NCBI GenBank assembly: GCA_903927025.1
Contig: CAIYLG010000013.1
Span: 1 to 64,000, forward strand
Source of the DNA: an uncultured Armatimonadota bacterium
GTDB taxonomy: Bacteria > Armatimonadota > Fimbriimonadia > Fimbriimonadales > Fimbriimonadaceae
Direction: 5' to 3'
Length of the DNA stretch: 64,000 nucleotides
A program made the position numbers and the translations under genes. Positions 59,455 through 64,000 of this stretch are shown here, in pieces (position 1 is the first letter of the stretch; every line of letters begins with the position of its first letter). A model generated the notes under the pieces. The model saw only the letters and a program-made list of their open reading frames with translations, had not been told where the DNA came from and searched no databases.

Positions 59455-60852
59455 ATGTCCGACCCGATGATCGCAAAGCTTCAAGATTGGCTCCGAGAGC
59501 ATGAGCAGGAACTATTAAATGACACCGTCGCGATGTTGAAAATTCCCTCGATCGAAGGAGAACCAGAGGAAAACGCTCCATTTGGTGTCGAAAACCGAAG
59601 AGCCCTCGATCTCGCCTTGAGCCTCAGCGAAAAGTACGGATTCACGACAAAGGATGTCGAGGGCTACATCGGTTATGGAGAATTCGGCTCCGGGGATCGG
59701 CTCGTGATGTCGTTGGGCCACCTTGACGTTGTTCCTGTTGGCCCAGGTTGGAAGCACGATCCATTTGGGGCGGAAATTGAAAATGGCTACATCTATTGTC
59801 GCGGCGCCGTCGATGACAAGGGTCCAACCCTCGCCTCCCTGTACGCGATGAGAGCCATCAAGGAGTGCTGCCCGGATATTCCGGCACGAATGCGACAGGT
59901 ATTCGGATGCAATGAAGAGTCAGGATTCGCATGCGTTGCGCGGTACATGGAGACTGAGGAGCCTCCGACCTTTGGAATTGCCCCCGATTCCGGATGGCCA
60001 TTGTACAACTGCGAAAAAGGCATCGCAAACTTAGAGGTCTCAGTTCCCCTCTGCGCGGGCGAACTTCAGCTTCTATCGGTAGATGGGGGTCAGCGTCCCA
60101 ATATTGTCATTGACTCTTGCTCTGCCCGCGTAAAGGTTGCCCCATCGATCCGCCCTCTAATTGAAGAGCGACTCGCAGATAGCTGGGACCGCAACATCAC
60201 TTTCGCTTGGGAGGGAGATGAACTTGGCATTTACGCCATCGGTAAGGCTGCCCATGGAAGTCAGCCGTTCCTAGGTGATTCAGCTGCCATTCGGATTTTC
60301 CGCCTCTTGGATGACCTGTCTCCCCTCAGCACTTCGCGGTATTACCACGAGCTGTTGGAACTCACTCATCTTGGAGGCGCTGGCCTAGGCATCGCAGGCG
60401 TGGATGAGCCTAGCGGAGACCTAACCTGCAACCTGGGCATCGCAAAGTCAGACGGTTCAGATTTGAACCTACTCTTCAATATTCGATATCCCGCCACGTG
60501 GACAGGTTCCCAACTCGAAGCTAAGTGTCGAACCCACCTTGCGACTCTAACCAGTGGCTTCAGCCTCAAGGTCACTCGCGACAGCCCTTCCCTGTACTTC
60601 CCTCTCGATCATCCTCTCGTAAAGACGATCGTCGATGTTTACCATCAGGAAACTGGCGAACTCAAACAGCCGGGCTCGATGGGTGGAGGCACTTATGCTC
60701 GTGCAATCCCTAATACAGTCAGCGTAGGAACCTGCTGGGATGGCGACGGAAGAGCCCACGAAACGGATGAGCTGTACAAGGTCGAGCACCTGTTCAAGGC
60801 CAGTCGAATCTATGCGCACATCCTCTATCGCCTAGCTACCATGGATGCTTAG
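59455..60852 (+). CDS. M20-family dipeptidase
   Basis: This is a zinc peptidase of the M20/M25/M40 family, PepV or CNDP-like. Metal ligands and catalytic residues are visible: SLGHLDVVPVGPGWKHDPF (about 86), CRGAVDDKGPTLASLYAM (about 119), GCNEESGFACVARY (about 153) and GGTYARAIPNTVSVG near the end. A dimerisation domain with the conserved GKAAHGSQPFLG His (about 265) lies in between. Length of 465 is normal. TAAAGT lies 6 nt before the ATG, another leaderless-style start. Confidence 0.88.
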   Translation: MSDPMIAKLQDWLREHEQELLNDTVAMLKIPSIEGEPEENAPFGVENRRALDLALSLSEKYGFTTKDVEGYIGYGEFGSGDRLVMSLGHLDVVPVGPGWKHDPFGAEIENGYIYCRGAVDDKGPTLASLYAMRAIKECCPDIPARMRQVFGCNEESGFACVARYMETEEPPTFGIAPDSGWPLYNCEKGIANLEVSVPLCAGELQLLSVDGGQRPNIVIDSCSARVKVAPSIRPLIEERLADSWDRNITFAWEGDELGIYAIGKAAHGSQPFLGDSAAIRIFRLLDDLSPLSTSRYYHELLELTHLGGAGLGIAGVDEPSGDLTCNLGIAKSDGSDLNLLFNIRYPATWTGSQLEAKCRTHLATLTSGFSLKVTRDSPSLYFPLDHPLVKTIVDVYHQETGELKQPGSMGGGTYARAIPNTVSVGTCWDGDGRAHETDELYKVEHLFKASRIYAHILYRLATMDA

Positions 60853-60936
60853 GCGCCACGAAATAGCTTGTTCTCACAGATCTTAAAGCTTTCAAATGAA
60901 ACACAGCTCTCAAAGGCATCGTACAATCCGATAATC

Positions 60937-61509
60937 ATGAAACTGCCACTCGCTCTCACCCTCCTCGCTGCCGCGGCCGGTTGTCTGTCAATCGCAGTGG
61001 CGGCATCCACGAAGGCCCACCACGATCCGTCGTTTTACGACTTCAAGATGAACAACATCGATGGAAAGTCGGTGCCACTGTCCAAGTACAAGGGCAAGGT
61101 CGTTCTCGTGGTCAACGTCGCAAGCCACTGTGGCTATACACCTCAGTACGAGGCACTTGAAGCCCTCTATAAATCAAAGAAAGGGAAAGGGTTTGCTATC
61201 CTCGGCTTCCCTGCCAATAACTTTGGCGCCCAGGAGCCAGGTTCGGACACGGAGATCAAGCAGTTCTGCACCTCTAAGTACAGCGTCACCTTCCCGATGT
61301 TCTCCAAGATTTCCGTCAAGGGCGAAGATGAGCATCCGCTGTACAAGTGGCTCATCGGCAACAGTGACCGACCCAACGACGATATTGAATGGAACTTCAG
61401 CAAGTTCGTCATCGGAAAAGATGGAAAGGTCGTCGCCAGATTCCGCTCGAAGTCCACGCCAGATAGCCCAGAAGTGATTGCGGCAATCGAAGCCGCCCTC
61501 GCAAAGTAG
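60937..61509 (+). CDS. Exported glutathione peroxidase
   Basis: A signal peptide ([19 protein letters not shown]) is followed by the GPx domain. The peroxidatic Cys65 sits in [17 protein letters not shown], Trp152 and Asn153 of the tetrad in EWNFSKF. The usual FPCNQFG is [12 protein letters not shown] here, with Ala for Cys and Asn95 for the catalytic Gln. Cys111 lies in [14 protein letters not shown] chose the ATG at 60937 because the longer frame from 60868 lacks an export signal. TACAAT ends 9 nt before the ATG. It reduces peroxides, probably in the periplasm. Confidence 0.87.
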   Translation: MKLPLALTLLAAAAGCLSIAVAASTKAHHDPSFYDFKMNNIDGKSVPLSKYKGKVVLVVNVASHCGYTPQYEALEALYKSKKGKGFAILGFPANNFGAQEPGSDTEIKQFCTSKYSVTFPMFSKISVKGEDEHPLYKWLIGNSDRPNDDIEWNFSKFVIGKDGKVVARFRSKSTPDSPEVIAAIEAALAK

Positions 61510-61523
61510 CAATATCACATTGA

Positions 61524-61558
61524 GGGCCCGCGAGCAGACCGATCGCGGGCCCTTTTTT
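61524..61558 (+). terminator. Intrinsic terminator after the peroxidase gene
   Basis: A 10-bp perfect stem (GGGCCCGCGA / TCGCGGGCCC) with a 9-nt loop is followed by six T residues. It lies 14 nt after the stop and just before the convergent rhodanese gene. Confidence 0.92.
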
Positions 61559-61559
61559 G

Positions 61560-61892
61560 TCAGTATTGTTTAAGTGTCGGATCCACTGTGGACGACCATC
61601 TGTTGATCCCTCCATCGATATTTCTCACTGTGGAGAAACCATGCTGGAGAAGGTATTGGGTCACTTGTCCGCTTCTGCCACCTACTCGGCACAGCACGAC
61701 TAAATTAGAGGCTGGATCAAGCTCTCCAAGTCGAAATGCCAATTCACCCATCGGGATGTGAACAACTTCGTATGGCAGGCGACTGATTTCCAGCTCGTGT
61801 GCTTCTCGCACATCGAGCACTACAGGAGGGTTCGGTCCCTCTAGTTCAATTTTAAGTTGTTTCGGAGTGATTGATGGAAACATCACGCACAT
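61560..61892 (-). CDS. Rhodanese-like single-domain protein
   Basis: A single rhodanese domain: NPPVVLDVREAHELEISRLP and HIPMGELAFRLGEL are typical, and the active-site Cys sits in VVLCRVGGRSGQVTQYL (about residue 67). It transfers sulfane sulfur in many roles. It starts at the base next to the recG stop, so they are probably co-transcribed. An alternative ATG three codons later (61883) is possible. Confidence 0.87.
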   Translation of the reverse strand: MCVMFPSITPKQLKIELEGPNPPVVLDVREAHELEISRLPYEVVHIPMGELAFRLGELDPASNLVVLCRVGGRSGQVTQYLLQHGFSTVRNIDGGINRWSSTVDPTLKQY

Positions 61893-64000
61893 CTACGAAA
61901 TGGTGACGACGGCAGCGTCAGATCGCTTCTGCTTAACCTTGGCCAAGATCCCAGAATGCTCCGGTTGACTCAGAGTCGGATCAGAATCGACGAGTCTCAT
62001 CGCCGCCTGCCTGGCCACCTCAAGCATTCTGCCATCCAAGACCAAATCAGCAATCTTGTAGTCAAGATTGCCAGACTGCTGAGTTCCCATCATGCTTCCA
62101 GGCCCCCTAAGTTCAAGATCGATTTCTGCGATCTTGAATCCATCATTGGTGTTGCACATTGCCTCAACCCGGGCTCGTGAGTCTTCACTCTTCGTGTCCG
62201 CAATCAGCACGCAATAGCTCTGCTGATCCCCACGTCCTACTCGGCCCCGGAGCTGGTGAAGCTGTGACAATCCAAACCGGTTCGCGTCTTCGATCACCAT
62301 TACCGAGCTGTTGGGGACGTCCACACCAACCTCGATAACGGTCGTGCTCACCAGGATATCGAGTTCATTGCGACGGAACTGCTCCATCACTTCCTCTTTC
62401 TCTTTTGGCTTCATTTGACCATGAAGCAACCCGACACGCTGATTCAGAAACACTCCGTTCGATAGGCGATAGTGAAGGTCAGTCGCCGCCTGCGCCATCA
62501 TCTTCTCGCTCTCGCTTACCATTGGACAAACGAAGTAAGCCTGCCTCCCCCCCTCAATAAGCTTCAGAACACCCTGATAAACAGACTCACGCTCCATCGG
62601 CGATTTGGAATGGGTCTTCACGGGCTTTCTGCCGGGCGGCAACTCATCGATCACGGAGACATCCAAGTCTCCATACAAGGTCATTGTCAAAGTCCTTGGG
62701 ATTGGAGTCGCAGTCATGACCAGGACATCCGGGTTCCCCAGACCCTTGTCGCGCAGCGCTTTTCGCTGAAGCACTCCGAAGCGATGCTGCTCATCGACGA
62801 TCACCAGACCAAGATTGGAAAACTCGACCGATTCCTGAATCAGCGCATGGGTACCTATAGCCAAATTGACCTGTCCCGATCGAGTCCTTTCTGCTGCTCG
62901 CTTCTTTTGGGATGCGGTTAATTTTCCAACTATCAAATCCACTTCAACTCCCAACGGTTCGAAGAGTCGATGAAGGTTGTTATAGTGCTGCTCCGCCAGA
63001 ATCTCAGTGGGTGCCATCAGTGCGGCCTGGTATCCACTCCGAATTGCGGCCAAGATGCAGCACGCAGCTACGGCAGTTTTTCCGGACCCTACGTCGCCCT
63101 GCACCAGTCGATTCATGGGACTGGCTAGTTCCATATCGCTCCAAATCTCTTGGATGACACGCTTCTGAGCACCTGTAAGCTCAAATGGGAGCATCCGATG
63201 GATCTGGTCCCAGAGCTTTTCTCCCTGATACTTCGCCTTCTGTTCTTCTACAAACAGGTGTGCCTGGTGCAGAGGAGCATCGACGACGACCGGACGCGAG
63301 GTCACTCCATTTAGGGCGGCGTCGTTCCCATCTCCCATCTGCTGTTTCGCGGCAGCTAGAGCGCCGGAAGACTTGATGCGCTTTGACTTCGGCGGTTCCG
63401 AGGGAGCTATTCCAGGATCAATTCCCTGAAGAAGCTTCGAAATGGGGAAAGATATTCCAAGTTCTTGCTGGGTCTCAGCGCGCCGCACCGCCATCGTCGT
63501 CTGCAGGTAGAAGAACTCCTCAAAGACCAATCGCTTTCGAGCTTGAAGCCGTAGCTCATCGGTGTCAGGGAGGTGAGTCTGTTTCAGAGCCCATTGAATA
63601 TCCCGCAGTCCCTCCTGCTTAAGAAGATAGCTCGGAAGGGGGTCTTCCACAAGATCCAAGTAGCCTTCAACTGCCGCCCTGGCAGCTCTTCTCACCGTCT
63701 TCTGCTGCAATCCCTCCGTGAGAGGGTAGACCGGAATAATCCTTGCAAAGTCATCTGGATCATCTTCCTCAGACAGCCACTCCCACTCGGGTGCAGCAAT
63801 CTCGTAGTTCCAGTTGCTCTCTTTGACTTGACCATAGGCAATGACGTCCCCCTGGACCTTTTCAAGCATTGCTTTTAGCCAAGGTTGGTTGAACCATGTA
63901 AGAGAAACGGCACCGCTGGCATCCTTGAGCGTTGCCTTCAGAATTACCATGCCTGCACGAGTTGGTCGAGCGTCTATGTGCGTAATTCGGCCGCGAACGG
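61893..64000 (-). CDS. recG: ATP-dependent DNA helicase RecG, N-terminal part off window
   Basis: RecG remodels stalled replication forks. The helicase motifs are clear: Walker A RLVQGDVGSGKTAVAACC, DEQHRFGVLQRKAL, VMTATPIPRTLTMTLYGDLD and RFGLSQLHQLRGRVGRGDQQ. The frame stays open to the right edge through GRITHIDARPTRAGMVILKA, which is the wedge (OB-fold) part of RecG, so the ATG at 63950 is internal and not the start. Roughly the first 100 residues lie beyond base 64000. The rhodanese gene follows directly. Confidence 0.95.
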   Translation of the reverse strand, partial: VRGRITHIDARPTRAGMVILKATLKDASGAVSLTWFNQPWLKAMLEKVQGDVIAYGQVKESNWNYEIAAPEWEWLSEEDDPDDFARIIPVYPLTEGLQQKTVRRAARAAVEGYLDLVEDPLPSYLLKQEGLRDIQWALKQTHLPDTDELRLQARKRLVFEEFFYLQTTMAVRRAETQQELGISFPISKLLQGIDPGIAPSEPPKSKRIKSSGALAAAKQQMGDGNDAALNGVTSRPVVVDAPLHQAHLFVEEQKAKYQGEKLWDQIHRMLPFELTGAQKRVIQEIWSDMELASPMNRLVQGDVGSGKTAVAACCILAAIRSGYQAALMAPTEILAEQHYNNLHRLFEPLGVEVDLIVGKLTASQKKRAAERTRSGQVNLAIGTHALIQESVEFSNLGLVIVDEQHRFGVLQRKALRDKGLGNPDVLVMTATPIPRTLTMTLYGDLDVSVIDELPPGRKPVKTHSKSPMERESVYQGVLKLIEGGRQAYFVCPMVSESEKMMAQAATDLHYRLSNGVFLNQRVGLLHGQMKPKEKEEVMEQFRRNELDILVSTTVIEVGVDVPNSSVMVIEDANRFGLSQLHQLRGRVGRGDQQSYCVLIADTKSEDSRARVEAMCNTNDGFKIAEIDLELRGPGSMMGTQQSGNLDYKIADLVLDGRMLEVARQAAMRLVDSDPTLSQPEHSGILAKVKQKRSDAAVVTIS

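Noticed and set aside
1-64000. CRISPR arrays, phage structural genes or long tandem repeats
   Set aside because: None was seen on reading through the window; the only mobile-element traces are at the left end.

Overview
The window looks like a chromosomal stretch of a diderm bacterium, most probably a member of the Armatimonadota (Fimbriimonas-like); this is an inference. It rests on an outer-membrane toolkit (LptD-like protein, LptF/G permease, TolC-RND efflux, DUF3187 protein), a pseudopilin with the N-terminus and downstream CLSNL...Y..PYDG pattern common in Armatimonadota and Planctomycetota, many genes with a -10-like TANNNT box only 5-9 nt before the start codon (leaderless style), and a mixture of housekeeping genes not in proteobacterial order.

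Layout. 1-1.2 kb is the distal end of an integrated element: a truncated IS3-family OrfA, an AlpA/excisionase-like HTH remnant cut by the IS end, an unknown gene, and a 3' half of a tRNA(CAU) that looks like an attachment site. The island would lie to the left and native chromosome to the right. 1.4-4.4 kb holds poorly conserved, partly decayed and exported or membrane proteins. 4.4-9.8 kb is a minus-strand operon MoxR-DUF58-transglutaminase-HolA. 9.9-12.3 kb has a ROK sugar kinase and a 2-oxoacid dehydrogenase E2, closed by a strong terminator. 12.3-16.5 kb carries an O-methyltransferase and SMC. 16.6-20.5 kb has small exported proteins, a dienelactone hydrolase and an RluD-type pseudouridine synthase.

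20.9-23.4 kb is the least ordinary part: four tightly coupled plus-strand genes for a multi-CxxC membrane protein with a thioredoxin-like tail, a 10-cysteine exported peptide, a pseudopilin and a polytopic membrane protein. I read it as a possible oxidative-folding and export cassette. 23.6-30.2 kb is a complete RND efflux operon headed by an AbrB-type regulator. 31.3-38.1 kb is a potassium uptake operon: a 34-aa small membrane protein, KdpF, KdpA, KdpB, KdpC and a KimA-like APC transporter, with operator-like repeats upstream. KdpF and the 34-aa protein were found by reading the sequence.

38.2-38.9 kb is rplU-rpmA with a hairpin leader. 39-40 kb has an orphan ABC-2 permease. 40-49.2 kb is a long minus-strand run, sugar-nucleotide decarboxylase-nth-glnE-plsY-zinc-ribbon protein-lptF/G-lptD, mostly envelope biogenesis. 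49.3-56.6 kb has inorganic pyrophosphatase, topoisomerase I, a second transglutaminase, a PIN-TRAM protein and fused IspDF. 56.6-61.5 kb has ComF, a DUF1854 protein, a solo LuxR-type HTH, galactokinase, an M20 dipeptidase and a glutathione peroxidase. The window ends in a rhodanese and the 3' part of recG, which runs off the right edge.
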